Positions 22,738 through 37,000 of a DNA stretch of 64,000 bases are shown here, piece after piece. How positions within the stretch are numbered: position 1 is the stretch's first letter; every line of letters starts with the position of its first letter. The stretch lies in NCBI GenBank assembly GCA_951213105.1, contig OX578150.1, positions 23,068,022 through 23,132,021 on the forward strand. Direction: 5' to 3'. The stretch comes from Amaurobius ferox (taxonomy: Eukaryota > Arthropoda > Arachnida > Araneae > Amaurobiidae). The notes below the pieces were generated by a model. That model did not search any database, was not told where the DNA came from, and saw only the letters and a program-made list of their open reading frames with translations. The position numbers were made by a program, and so were the translations under genes.

Positions 22738-23482
22738 AAAAACGGATTTAAAGCATAATCATAATCCTCCTCAAAATTTGATCCGTGGACGAACCTTTGG
22801 AAGAACCTTTCAAACCGATTAGACATAAAACAAATATTGCCACTTTAAAAATGTGAAGTATAAGAGGAGAAAAGGAAATATTGGAAACTTATTAGAGTTG
22901 TAAAAAACGAGAAATTTCAGAGCTTGACTTTTTTTTAAAGTGCCCTATTTTGTTTTAAATCTTCAATTAGAAAGGAAATGTCCTAAATCCAAAGGAATAT
23001 TCAATTGTGTAAAATTAAAAAATAAAGCTCACATTAACGAAAAATTGCGATTTCTTTTAATTAATCATTAAATATATACTATTTATATATGTTCTCTTAA
23101 ACCTTGCCATATACTTTCCTATATAGATCATGGACACATGACATCGCACGAAGAATTTTGTCCTTACGTTTCCCAATCAAAATACTCGTATGCTTAGTAG
23201 TATGGAAATGTACATCATTTCTGCGTTAAAAGCGGCTACTTTAGAAATTTATCATCTTTTAACTTTTGAGTTTAGCAGGCTATATCTAAATTTATCTTCT
23301 TTGATGGATATTTTTAATTTGCCGCAAAATAAAATATACACGCTCAATAAAATATGTACACGAGTTTAAGAAAATTCGTTATATACCTAACCCTTCTCAC
23401 TCGCATATACACTTAAAATTTTATATTAAATTATACATCTTTAGAACGCCAGTTAGTGATTACTGCAATTTTTTTTTTTTTT
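22738..23482. other. AT-rich sequence, nothing recognised
   Basis: No coding region or repeat boundary seen. Confidence 0.5.
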
Positions 23483-24380
23483 CAAAGTAACTTCAAAATA
23501 AATATTTATAAACACTCAAAAATAATTTATTGAACTAAGGTTATTTGTATATACAAATTAAAATAATTCCAAATAAAAAATAAAATCCTACCGATTATTA
23601 AAGGAAAATGTTACTTGAATATTTCAGCAATAAATGGCAGCACTTGTAAAATTCAAGTAGGCGTTTGGATTCGTACAATTTTGCAAGTGCTGCCATCTGT
23701 TGCTAAAATATTCAAGCAACATTTTTCTTTTAAATCTAAGGATTTTTTTACTTGAAATTATTTTAATTTCTAAATTTAAAAAAAACGATACTTAGAAAAA
23801 AGATTGTACTTTAAATAAAATTAAGAAAAACAGAACTTAGAAAAAAGATTGTACTTTAACAAAATTTAAGAAAAAATATTGTACTTTTAACTAAATTTAA
23901 GAAAAAACGATACTTAGAAAAAAGATTGTACTAAAATTAAGAAGATACAGAACTTAGTAAAAAGATTGTACTTTAACAAAATTTAACATAATTTGACGCT
24001 ATTTCGTACTTTGAAAAATGAGTGGGTGTCTATTCCTCTGATCAATCAAATTATTTATTGAACTACGGTTATTTGTATATACAAATTAAAATAATTTCAA
24101 ATAAAAAATTCAAATTCTGCAGATTATTAAAGAAATATGTTACTTGAATATTTTAGCAACAGATGGCAGCACTTGTACCATTTATGTAGATGTTTGGATT
24201 CAAACAATTTTATAAGTGTTGCCATCTGCTACTAAAATATTCAAACAGCATTTTCGTTTTAAATCTGCGGAATTTTTTCCCTTGAAATTAATTTAATTTC
24301 TGTGTACAAATAACCTTATTTTAATAAATTATTTTTAAGTTTGAATGTTTATAAAAATGTATTTCGAAGATACTTTGCAA
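23483..24380. mobile_element. Paired palindromic MITEs with internal tandem repeats
   Basis: Two related palindromes (about 23535-23775 and 24050-24315) each fold around 'ggcagcacttgta' and its complement. The outer flanks 23483-23560 and 24300-24380 are also complementary (CAAAGTAACTTC and its imperfect inverse). Between them (23776-23990) 'acttagaaaaaagattgtac' repeats four or five times. The phrase CAACAGATGGCAGCAC also occurs in the TTAA MITE at 15580 and 15940. No protein is encoded. Confidence 0.65.
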
Positions 24381-25912
24381 AAATTTTTGAAGTATACTTT
24401 ATACCAGCTGTGTATGGAATATACATTTAAATTACTCCTTTTAATTGAAAAAAGTGCTTGTAGAAAAATATGCATACAAAATTGGACAGAAATCATCGAA
24501 CATCCTTATAGTAGTTATCTTTAGTCATGTAATATTTTGGACATTTAGTATTAAAACAGAAAGAAAAGTCAGACTACTTTAAATTATAAAGAGCTTACAT
24601 TTAAATAATTTGGCCCTAACATTTGAATAATTTTTGTAATTTTAAATGTACATGGACAATTAGAAATTTACAATACACTTGAAAATCATTTATGCTGAAT
24701 AACAAAAAATAGTTTACATGCAAATAAAAATCCTTTTAAAAAAATAATTATGTAATAAATCTAAATGTAGATAAAATAATTTTTATATTTAAATGTTTAC
24801 TTTAATGAGAAATGTTTTAAAAATTGCAAATAACATATTCGATTATTTAATGTAGGTAGTTAAAAAACCCCTTTAAAATCAAGTATAAAATGTTAATGAA
24901 CTAATTAATGAAGCTATGAAATACGGAGCATAATATATGACGTTATCAACTATGTTTTCTATTGAATGTCGCATCGCAATGCTGTAAACATTGCAGTACA
25001 CATTCGATTCGATTGCATTTCGAATTTTGCGTTGGACTTGCGTTGAAAATTCAACCCTGAAAACTTTCCCCCGTTTTTTCATAGTACAGAGCACAAAATA
25101 CTATATTCAGAAAGCTCACTCCCATAGGACCCTATGGCAACATTATTAACATGGGATGTCGCATAGACACTAACGCTCGTGAGTTGGACGAACTGAACTA
25201 CGATGTAAAAAGAAGTACGTCTGCCAGATTTGGCGCGTTATCGCTCGCTTGGCGATTTTTTTTTCAAAAGCGGGTAGGGAAAAAAATGTACAGGACAGTA
25301 CTTTTATAATTTTTGAAACTATAGAAATGATCAGGATTTAAAAATACATTAATCTGCAGCATAAATATATTCATTAGTTTAAGTAAATTTAAATAAACAT
25401 AGTTACATATTTAATTCAAACAATCATAAAATAGATTAAAAAATAGACGCATTGCATTGTCTCACTGTAAAACATAATGCACAAAAAATTACAAGCTAAC
25501 ATGCTCAGAAGACTGAAATATTATATAATAGTTTCAGTCCAAAAGGTATACTAGCGTGTGATTGTTAAATTACTTGATCCTTAATTTGTTCCGGGATACT
25601 GTTAATAGACTATTTTTTATAAATATAAAAATATTCTTATAGTAAATATCAAATTTACATAAATGCGGTATCAAAGTTGTGGGAGTCAATCAGTAATTAC
25701 CCGGGGGTGGGCTGAATTTTCCACCATAAGGCACTTAATAACAATTTTACATAAATATATACACATACAATATCACATTCAACTAAGAAAAACTATTTAA
25801 ATATCAATTGTTATATATTTTATAAAAATACGAAAATATTTTTTAAGTAATTATACCACTACCTCTTAGAATTTAGTCTAACTGGCAGTAATAACACTGC
25901 ACTAATTTCGTA
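24381..25912. other. AT-rich sequence upstream of the zinc-finger gene
   Basis: No gene recognised. A less AT-rich, CpG-containing patch at about 24950-25260 includes TTTGGCGC at 25229-25236, which matches the E2F core consensus TTTSGCGC. Similar 'ttggcg' strings also occur in repeats here, so its meaning is uncertain. Confidence 0.4.
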
Positions 25913-25913
25913 T

Positions 25914-25990
25914 GATGAACACGTGTATACTTATATGAACACGTGTATACTTATGAACACGTGTATTCTTATATTGAACACGTATACAGG
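25914..25990. repeat. Minisatellite carrying CACGTG E-boxes
   Basis: The unit 'atgaacacgtgtatacttat' of about 18-21 bases occurs four times. Three copies contain the palindrome CACGTG (25920, 25940, 25958) and the fourth has CACGTA. It lies about 250-500 bases upstream of the leader exon of the ZNF367-like gene. Confidence 0.8.
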
Positions 25991-26239
25991 ATGGTGATAA
26001 CTAATATTATTTATTTCAATTTTAATAGAAATACATTACGTAACCAGTACTGTAACGCAACCAGTTTTCTTTTGGCAATCCATTTCTTGAAATGATCTAA
26101 TCACTTAGCAAACAATGATTTTGCACGTTAATCAAACCAAGCTGCAATGCGTGCTAAAGGGTTATAACATTGAAAATCGTCTTGGACCCAAACCAGACCA
26201 TCGCCAAGCGCTCAGACCAAACCAGACCACCGCCAAGAG

Positions 26240-26503
26240 CGCGCCAACCCGCATTTTGGTCCATCTCTGAGGAGGTTGCGAAATCGGGAGTAACAGGTCA
26301 GTATATATTTGTTTGTGCAAGCAACGGTAAAATTTCTTCACTTCTCAACGCGCAAACTTGTGAGCAGACGTCGCTCTTGTCGCCATATCATCGGCTTACG
26401 AACGAGGTTTCTAAAGTTACCTTTAAACCATCTGGGCTAACAGCTTGTGAAAATAATCAGTATAGAGTTGGCGGTTCCGCATCGTGTGTTGTAAAATAAT
26501 AAG
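26240..26503 (+). other. Probable non-coding leader exon of the ZNF367-like gene
   Basis: A GC-richer stretch ends in a consensus donor AATAAG/GTAAGT at 26503/26504. From about 26250 to the donor there is no ATG, and the two frames I could follow close just before the donor, as expected of a 5' leader. The next acceptor (27203) leads straight into the first zinc-finger exon. The left edge, that is the transcription start, is not determined. Confidence 0.5.
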
Positions 26504-27203
26504 GTAAGTTTTAATAATAAGATAATACTTATTAATTTCTAATGATTATTTTGTTTTGAATTTACCACGTGTGTCCAATTCATATATGTAGCACGTGTAC
26601 AATATCAATGTACTTATCAGCATTTTTTCGTTTAATTAAAACGTTCAATTATGATTAACAATATGTAATGTAATATTGCTAATTATTGTTTAAAGTTTGT
26701 ATCATAATTAATTATAATACCCTTTCTACTAAGGGAATTTGGACTGCATATTCATTTTTCTATACCAGAATATTTTGCGAACGTATATATCATAATTAAA
26801 CTTAATAATAATTGCTGAAAGTCCAAATTTTGAAATGTGTTTTTTTTTTCGTATATTTACCTCGTGCACTTTTCTGTTTTATTTTGATTAATTATAATGT
26901 AATATTGTTAATTATATAATAGCAGGAAAATGCACGCAGTACACATTTCTGTTTTATTTTGTTTAATTATAATGTAATATTGTTAATTATGTAATAACAG
27001 GAAAATGCACGCTGCCCCGTCCTCTTTCTACTAAGGGAATTTGAGTATCATTTTCAATTTTCTATACTAGAATTTTTTGCGAATGTATATATCATAATTA
27101 AAGTTAATAATAATTGCTAAAAGTCCTAATTTTGAAAGATTTTTTCTTTTTTTTTAAGTTTTTTCTTTTAGTTTGTTGAAAATTTCTGTCATTTCTTTTA
27201 AAG
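26504..27203 (+). other. Leader intron
   Basis: A 700-base AT-rich intron with consensus ends. It contains two CACGTG motifs (26566, 26592). A diverged direct repeat of about 280 bases, around 26680-26850 and 27005-27150 ('ttctactaagggaatttg'), is also present. Confidence 0.45.
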
Positions 27204-27396
27204 GTGAGCACAGTGCTACACTCAAACCAATATTCAGAGATGAACACACAAAGAGTCTTCCAAAAAGGCCGCCCCAGAGCAGGTGCCCTTCAAGTCATGC
27301 CCTTAGAAGAAAATGTTACGGACCATAAATGTCGCATTTGCGGAAGAATCTTCCCAAGTACAAAGAGCCTCAAAGTTCACCTCAGAACGCATACAA
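27204..27396 (+). CDS. ZNF367: ZNF367-like coding exon 1 (start and finger 1)
   Basis: Acceptor TTTCTTTTAAAG at 27203, ATG at 27240 (purine at -3), donor ACAA/GTGAGT at 27396/27397, phase 1. It encodes the GRPRA motif and finger 1 ([21 protein letters not shown]). The first 36 bases are 5' untranslated if the ATG is correct. An upstream coding exon would be needed only if translation starts earlier, and the leader exon offers no ATG. Confidence 0.85.
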
Positions 27397-30300
27397 GTGA
27401 GTAAGATATTTTGAAAATTTTAACATTTTAGAATTTTATTTTGTTTTACGATGTTCAGAACTATAATTTGTGAAATCAGAGTCGGGTGTCATATCCCTGG
27501 AGGTAAAGGGAAAAGAATTCTGGTGTGCGTAGCACATGACTTTCCCTACCGACTGAAATTCGTTTTCTCTTTATTTCTTTAATAATTCCTTATATTAAGC
27601 TATTTTGCAGAAAAAAACACACATACTTATTTGAAAGAAAAAGCAGATTTTATTTTTCCGAATCGTACCGAAATCTAATCAGCACCAGGGTCACCCAAAT
27701 ATTAAAATTGGGCCTGTTAGTTTTTCTGTTAGAGTAGATACATAAATTACACAAAGAGACACACACACAGACGTCATGCTGAAAATGGTATTTTTGTGTT
27801 CTAGAGTTCCCAAAACGTGTAGATCAGCAAACTGTAATCAATTCAACAACATGACAGATATGTTGTCCGATTGAGTAATATGTATTTACTTCAAATTCTT
27901 CAAAACTTTGTTATTGATATATATGAGCATACGTAGTCTTTTATTAGATTTTAATGATTTTTGAGGGCCATTTTATAAGAAAAAGCAGATTTTATTTTTC
28001 TGAATCGTACCAAAATCTAATCAGCACCAAGTGACTTTCTTATCTACAAAATTTTGTGAAATTTGGTAAATAATATTTTTAGCTATAATTAATAGATGTG
28101 AATTTTGCTGACCATTTAAAAAAAAAAAAAAGGCAGGTTCTTTTATCTCGAATCTTACCAAAATCTAATCAGCACCAGGGTCACCCAAATTTTTAAATTG
28201 GCCTATTAGTTTTTCAGTAAAAGTAGATACACACATTTCAGTTAAAGTAGATACATTGCACAGATAGACACACATACAGACGTCATGCTGAAAATAAAAT
28301 TTTCGTATTTTAGAGGTCCCAAAACGTATAGATCAGCAAACTGCAACCAATTCAACAGCGTGACAGATATGTTACCCGATTGAGTAATATGCATTTACTT
28401 CAAATATTTTTAAACTTTTAGAAGAATGAACAGGGCTGTAAACAAGCAGGAGCCAAAGGGTCCTGCTTGTTTAAAGCCCTGTTTACAGTCCCCCCCCCCC
28501 TCCAAAGAGCTATATATACTCAGCTAACCCATAAAAATTATTCAGTTTTTAGTAATGATGCGACTTTTAATCCAACACGTCATCGAAATTTTGCACATAA
28601 AATTACTTTCTGGAGATTTTTTTTTAATTACTTCGTTTTGTATAACACAAAAATAACATTTTTTTTTAATTTCATTGCATTGATAGTTATACAGATGATC
28701 GTCAATTCGTTTACATATATAATTCAGAAGTATTTGTTATTAATGTATGCAGTAATTTACGTGGTTTTAACTATATAAAAGTAACAATATTAGGATTTAA
28801 CAATAATGATTAATAGGCTTCGTAGCACAACAACTTTCAAGTCATGACATATAATAATAAAAGTACCAAATAATAAAATGCACCGTATTTAGTTATAGTT
28901 AAATTAAACAATTTTTTAATAGTGAAACTCATTTAAAGACTAAAATTTTATATTTCCGTACATTCCCCCCTCCCCACTCAAGTTTTTGGTCTTTAAAAGT
29001 GTTGAGTCCTCCTTTGAATTTCATTTCAGCCCCTCATGGATTTTGTTTCTGGCTTCGTTCTTGAAAATAACTTAACGGAAGATAAAACGATACAATTCTT
29101 TATTTTCCTGATACTGATTACGATAAAAGTTGCAAATAATTATAAAACTAAAAGTATGAAAATTAATTTCAATATTTGAGAATCTTAATACAAAAGAGCA
29201 TATGAGTTTTTAGAATTCGAATATTAATAGAAACAAATTGGAAAACAATGAAATCAAAGTAGCACATTTTTTTATATGGCAAAAACGTATTTGATGCACT
29301 GAAGTACGTTTAAATCTATAGTAAATGCCTGTTAACAATTGTTGGTATTGTCCTTAAAATGTCGTTCTGCGCAGTTTATTGAATTCTGTCTCGATTGTTT
29401 TTAAAATGGAACAAGATTTTTTTTTTTTTAATTTTAGCAAAATTCTCTTGAATTTTCATCTCAGCAGGTACTCATTTGTTCAAATAATCTTTTAAGTGCA
29501 ATGTGGAGAACAACATTTGGCACTCTGCAATTAAATATTAGTAGAAAACTATACTTAATTATTACTTTCCCTGCAATACATAGTAATGTTCAGAGAAAGT
29601 ATTGGAATCACACAAAAAATCACAACTCGAGTTTTGGGCGAATCTACACGTTTCAACACCTCTATAATACGTTAAAACCATTTTTAACATGACGCCTGTG
29701 TGTGTGTGTCTGTTTATCTGTGCAGATATTGTATCCACTTTAAATAAAAACCTAATTGACCAAATTTCATAAAATTTAGTAGGTAAGTCTCTTGTGGGCG
29801 ACTCTGGTGCTGATTAGTTTTGGGTACAATTCCGGATAAAAGAACCCGCCTTTTTTTGCGAAATGACCCGCAAGAATTTCCTTTATCCACTCTAGCTAAA
29901 AAACTAATGGACTGAATTTCACAAAAATCGGTTGATAAGTCCCTTGTGGGTTACCCTGGTGCTGATTAGATTTTAGTATGATTCAGAAAAAAATAACCTG
30001 CCTTTTTTGCGAAATGACCGCAAAAATCGACAAAATCTACAATAAAAATTACATATGCTCAAATATATCCATTAAATGCTTGTTTTATACGTAATTTTTA
30101 ACGGCGAAAAGAATAAAACCAACCCCATTAAATTGGCACTTACCGTTCTCGAGATATTTTAGGTTTTCATATTTTCTCTAAGCCACCTTTGAAAATAAGT
30201 CCAGATACCAAATGAGAACGAAAATTAAATTAAAAGTGAATTAAATTTAATTTAAATAAAGAGAACGTGAATATAAGTCTGCAGCGAAAGTCATGTGGTG

Positions 30301-30981
30301 GCCACATCAGATTTTATTTCTTTTATAAGACTAACAATCATTGTTTGCATATTTCAATATTATTTCTCTTCCCAGAAGTGGATACGAGAAGTAGATGGAT
30401 GGATTTTAAACATAACATTAGTCCATTGTAACTAGTAATTTTGCAATTTATAAATTTTGTAAGATGATATTTGAGTCAATGATTTGTATATTGTTTTACC
30501 AGTCTATCTGTGCTTATGTCCATCTGACCATTTTTAATGTTTCATATGCAGTAAAGAGAAAGTACTGCTGTTACTTTCACAAAAATTTTCTATTTCGAGA
30601 TTTTGATGCCAATATATGGCTTAAGACCCCCTCAACTCGGTTTCACTATATTTTAAGTGTCGTCACTCGGTCTATTGCGGAAAACTTTGAAATTTTAAAT
30701 TTTTCTAACATGGCTGTATTGGACAGCCTTTAGTATAATCATGCACAAAAATAGTTAGGTATTACTCAATGATCACTAAACATAGTAGTTTTTTAATCAC
30801 TGTAGTGAAAAATAGCCCCGATACTATTTTTGTTTTCGTGCCGTCATTAACCCATGTGGTACATTGTCAATCTGTTATCAATGTATTGATTTTTTTTTCA
30901 AGCACTTTAAAATAAAGGGTAATATACTAAATTTGTGTTCATTTCGGCTAACAGTACATATTTTTCAAAAATTTTTCTTGC

Positions 30982-31024
<43 letters not shown>

Positions 31025-34000
31025 CAAAAATAAAAGAGGTATGGATGGAAACAATATACCAAAAGATGGCCGGGGGGAGTTGTGACCCCCTCACCCCGGT
31101 TAAGCATGCTTTGCGTCGCGACAACACTCCCGGAGAGCCGGTATATTGCAAAACAGAATACGAATGTATCAAATTGTAAGATGTAAACAGACATCATACA
31201 CAAACAAATATAAGATATAATTGTCGAGATCCAGCCTTATCAAAATCCATCAACAGTAAATGTTTGAATTATGTTTGAATTTTGGATGTTTGACACATAG
31301 ATTTAAATTTGTAAAATTCATGGCGAAAATTGTTAATTTTAGCACTCTTAAATATAAAATCATCCGTGAGAAAATAAATATCAACTATACAATTTTTGTG
31401 TCCCTGACATAATTACCCTTCGGAAGAGGGAAATATCATCCGGTGATACATTTTTAAACTTGATATAAATCTATAGACTTTTTACAATCTCTTTAAAATA
31501 AAAAGTAACATGCTATAATTGCGATCATTTCGACCAACCATACATATTCTGCCTTTAATTTTTGTTGTAAAATTTTCAAAAAAAAAAAAAAAAATTCTTC
31601 ACAAACTATTTAGTAACGGTCACTAGTATGAGAAAGTCGAGTGAAGCCACACTCAGTAATGCCCTTTTTTTAAAGTGTTTGTGTGTACCTATAGATCGAT
31701 TTCTTTGTTTGATGCAAGTTGATACGTTAGTCTGTTCTTTTGCCTTTGTACATTTATTTGTGTATATTTTGTGTTTATCTGTGTGCCAGTATATGATTGG
31801 AGCCTCCTTATTTAATCTCTCCTGAGCACTTTAATTAAGAACTGCGAGGGAGTCTGTAGAACAGCAATGTATTGCATACCCACATGTTTTAATAAAATTT
31901 TATATTCCTGTTGAATGATTTGTTCTATGATTACAGTAAAATTATTCTTTCCAGATGAGAAGCCATTCAAATGTGACTTTCCGGAATGTTCAAAGGTTTT
32001 CACCCAGAGTGGACACCTTCGAACACATCAACGCATTCACACTGGCGAAAAACCTTTCATATGTCCCAGTGAAGGTAATATTTTAGATTATTACTTTTAT
32101 ATAAAAAAAACTTTAAAATTCACAATATAGTGTAAATTCCTATAATATTCTAAAAGACATTATTATTCAAAGCATTCTATTAAAATATTTAAATTAATGT
32201 TCCTAAAAAAAATTTAAAGATCTCTATTCTCGCTATACCAACATTATCTTCACAAGAAGATCTGAAGAATCAAAAATCCTGGCCTAACTTGTAAAAAAAA
32301 TTTACAATAATGTGAAATGAAATCAATATATGCCAAAATAAAAGCGCTGAAATTGTATGGAAAGATATATATTCCTGAATGTTAGGAGATATACCCGTAT
32401 ATTAGTAGAAAATTACCCGTACATATGAATTTCAAAAATATTTGACAAAATAAAACAGATGACGTAATAAGGTGAAATTGTCAATTGTCCCCACAATCTT
32501 TAAACATGAGGCTCGTAATAGATTCCAATACATGCCATAGTGAAAACACAAACATTGTATAGGAAGATATACCCGTTCTTCTTATATTCTCACAGATTAG
32601 CAGATATATCAGTGTATTAATAGAAGATTACCCTTACTACATTCAAGCCTAATCAAATTCCAAGGCCCCATACTGTCATGGCATATCAAACATCAACACA
32701 TAACAAATTTGGGGGGAGGCGTCTCAAGAGCATAAGAAACCTCTGTGTGGAACAAAACTTCCAAAGTTTTACTTCAAAGTAATATATGTATAATATTTAA
32801 AACATTAACGTATTTTATAATTTAAAAAATAACTAATATTACCAGTTTTAAATTAATTAAAAAATTATTTATACTTCAAATTTTTACCACATACAAAATT
32901 CAGGGTGGCTCGGGGCCGTAGCCCAGGAGAACCGTGTATTAATCAGACCCTAACTGCAATATATGAGTTTTAATCGATTTTGCCAAAATAAAACAGATAA
33001 CGTAATAAATTGAAAATATCGATAGTCCTAGTAATCTTTAAGTCTGGAGGCTGTAATTGATATAATCCAATTCAAAATGCAATTTCGATAAAATATATTT
33101 TATATACATATCTTTATTATTTAAATCGGAAAATATTTCATAAAAATCATCTGCCGCATGGAAATATTGAATTAAAAACCTTTGCTAAGAGAGATGATAT
33201 CATTTTCTTCAAATAAATTTACGGGAAAAAATGTCATCTGCATATAATACTATGTCTATGGAAGGTTTAATTATGAGTTTTTAATTAATTTCTAGACAAC
33301 ACCAGGTCCATAAAACTCGAAACATGGACTAAATTTTAAGTGGGACTATTCCAAGATAACCTACAAAATTTCATAAAATTCAGGTTCCGCCGTTCTCCCG
33401 TGATGATGAGATATACAGATAGACAAATTTTCAATTTGATTTATATTGACTAGCGGCATATCCGTTCTTCGTATGGTGTATATAGAGAAGCTTAAAATTA
33501 ATCAAAATATTTTGTTAAAATATTTAATTTAATGCTTCTAAAAAGAAATTTAAGAATCTCCGTTCTCGCTAAACAATAATTATCTTCACGGGCAGATCCG
33601 AAGAATAAATCCTGGTCCCTTTTGTGAGCAAATTTACAAAAAAAGAGGGAATTGAATCAATATATGCAAAAAAGTAAGCGTTAAAGTTGTATGGGACCCG
33701 TACTACTTATATACGCGAATATTAGAAGATATAATCTGTATTTGTAGATTACATGTATAAATTGAAAATATAAATAAACCCGTAATCTTTAAACCTGGAG
33801 GTAGCAATTGATTCCAATATTCTAACATGAAAGTGCTAAAATTATATGGGAAGATAAACCCGTAGTACTTATAATGTCGTAGATTGGAAGATATGTCCGA
33901 GTGTTAGTAAAAGATTACCCGTATTACAATATGAGTCCCAAAAATCTTTGCAAAAATAAAGCAGATGACGTAATAAATTGAAAATATCAATAATCATCGT

Positions 34001-37000
34001 GATCTTCATACCCGAAGGCCGTACTTGATTCCAATATATGCCAATATATGTCAAAATATATGCCAATATACCTGTGCTACTTGTATTTTCGTAGATTAGA
34101 AAATTTATCTGTGCATTTACAGAAGATTACCAGTACAAAGTACAACATATGAGTTTCAACAATTTTGGTAGCAATAAGACAATGACACGATAACTTGAAA
34201 ATATTGATAATCTCTGAATCAATAATCCCCAACAATATCAATAATAATAACGTTTAAACCTGAAGACAGTAATTGATTTTATCCAGTCGAAAATGCAATG
34301 GCAATGAAATTTATTTTATATACATATCTTCATTATTCAAATCGGAAAATATTTAATTAAAATCTTCTGTCACATAAACACATTGGATTTACATTCGTTT
34401 CTAAGCGACATGAATTCCTTCAAATATCGTCTGAATAATGCTACCTCTATGGAAGATTTGGCGACATTTTAAAAAATCGCCAAGTGAGACTGTTGAACTG
34501 ATAATCCCACTTGCGACAAATTGGCGAAACGTCATCACAATACTATCCCCCCCCAATAAAACACAATTCATTTCATTTATTTAAAGCAATTTTTCAATTT
34601 CAAGATATTTTTATGAATTTACAAACATTTTCATCAATTTGGTGACATATTAAAAATTCGCTAAATGTATTATTAGTAGGACGATTGGACAGATAGACAA
34701 ATGATAACGAAACGTCATTTCAGTACTCTATTCTAACAAAACAAATGTAATTTCTTTGATTTGTGTAGTTTTTAACAATTTGGCGACATTTCAGTCAATT
34801 TGGCAACATTTAAGAAAAGTTGCCAAGTTAGCGAAATACTGCCAAATTCGTAGCTCTGAATTTGCAGATCTGAATAAAACATTATTTGTATATACTAAAT
34901 GAAAACACTAAAATTGTGTTAGAATATATCCCCTTTCTACTCCTTTTCTGTTTCAACAATGGGCTAAATGAATTTATTGGTTAAACACAATATATGAGTT
35001 TTTTTAGCTAAACACAATATATAAACTTAAAAACTCTGCCAAAATAAGTGAAAGTGATGTAAGCAGTCCACAAGAAATTCAATTAAAAGAAAACTCAAAC
35101 CGTTCATTTATGTATAAGATATAATTATTTTTCCATTTATTTATTATTCAAATCGAAACAATAATAATAAACATTAACAAACGCATTTAATTTAATTACG
35201 TTACCGAACAACATAAGTTTTCCTCATAAAATTCTAATAATTAAATAGCCATTTTGATTTCTTAATACTTTTCATTGTTGATTAATAGCTTGTGAAAAGT
35301 AAACCATGGTGATAGATTTTCTATTGAAATTTATGTTTCAAACATTCATAGCTTCAAACAATTCATGTTTTCAAAAAGTGACTAATTAGCGCAGAAAATC
35401 TTCCACCAAATTCGGAGATAAAATTTTAATCAACTTTCATTCTTTAACCAAACGATTTTCAACCTTTCCGGTTTGAGGAACCAGGGAGTTAGAGAGTAGA
35501 ACTCCTAGGAAAATATTTCGTTTTACATTAATAACTCGACAACCCCTGGTCTTAGAAACTCGAAATTTGGATAAAATTTAAGGGCGTTATTTCAAGGCTA
35601 CCCACAAAATTTCATCAAATTCGATTCAGCCGTTCTCCCGTCATGATGGGACAGACAGACAGATTTCCAATTTTATTTATACAGTTTACAAGTGCAATAT
35701 ACAGGGTGAGTTTAAAGTCGCGCACATCAAAGTTCATTTCACTGCCGGAACTTGATGAACGTTACTGTTGGTTCCAGCAGGACGGTGTGACACATCAAAC
35801 AGCACTATCCATCTTTTAACTGATAGTTTCGGTGAAGGGTAACACACTACAGTTGTAATCATTTGGACTCACGATACCGATTTTTAACATTTTGTCTTGT
35901 AAAATAAAAAAATCTGATGTGGGCAGCACATGACTTTCCTTATATAATGCAATGAATTTACTACTTTTACAGTAAAAAAAAAAAAAAAGATTATTTTTAT
36001 ACAGTGAAACCCCGATTTTACGTTTCTCAAGGGACTGGGTAAAAAAAACGTAAAATGCGGGGGAAACGTAAAATCCGGGAAATACATAGAATGCAAAAAT
36101 CAAATAGAAAAAAACTAAAGGTAGTAAAGATGACTCATTCAAAAGGTATAATATGTATATTTTACGAAAAGAACATTATTATACATACCATTTTAAGATC
36201 ATTTTAACACATTTAGTTACGAATCCTGGCGTTTAGGTTGAAAATAGTCCGTAATAGTGCATTGTTTTTTAGTCATTCAGTTCAAAGTGAATGCAGCATC
36301 TTCTAGGATTGAAATACTTTGCAAGTTTTTTTCCTGGTCTTTATAAGAAAGAAAATAGTCTTTCACTATTTGTAAGCTCTTCAATGCAATACTGAAAGAA
36401 GGGACGGGCTGTGTTTCCGGTTGTTCTTGTTCATATTCATCGGCGGACGAAAAGTCCATAAGGTCGTCTACGGATGGAGCAGTAGCTCTTTCAGCTTCGC
36501 ATGTTGCTAAGTTTTCCGGGATATAATCGCCGAAGTCATAGATAAGTGTTTCGTTGTCCTCCTCCGAGTCCACCGCAGCTGATTCTTCATCTGTTCCCGG
36601 TTCATTAGACGCTACGATTCCGCCTTCTTCAAAACAATGGGAAATGCACTGTTGTGTAACGTTTCTCCACGGCGCAGAAATAAAATGCATAGCCTCTAGA
36701 ACACTTAACTTTAGTTTGCAGGCGTCATTTAGGTTTCCATTTTCTAGTTCAGCTACAGCTTTCCGGACAAGTTGCTTTCTGTAATAAACCCTGAAAGATC
36801 GAATAATGCCGAGATCACAAGGCTGCAATTTGCTTGTACAATTTGCAGGAAAAAATACGACACGCACATTAGACAGCTGCAAATCCGGATGTGCAGTGCA
36901 TTGATCAATGAACAAAATTATTTTACGATTTTGCAACTTCATTTGCTTGTTTAGTTTGCGCAAAAAGTCTTCGAAAAGGGCTTGGGTTATCCACGCTTTT

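Larger units (their letters stand above)
27397..31954 (+). other. ZNF367-like intron (4.6 kb)
   Basis: Contains two family-B elements (27519-28345 and 29564-30311). At 28400-29560 and 30312-31954 it holds AT-rich sequence with family-H fragments and a TA microsatellite. Confidence 0.75.

Noticed and set aside
26170..26499. 109-codon frame as an upstream coding exon of the zinc-finger gene
   Set aside because: It lacks an ATG, closes with TAA TAA just before the donor, and its composition is not protein-like.
31060..31145. GC-rich patch as a promoter or exon
   Set aside because: Parts of it recur with family-H sequence elsewhere; no frame or splice pattern supports an exon.
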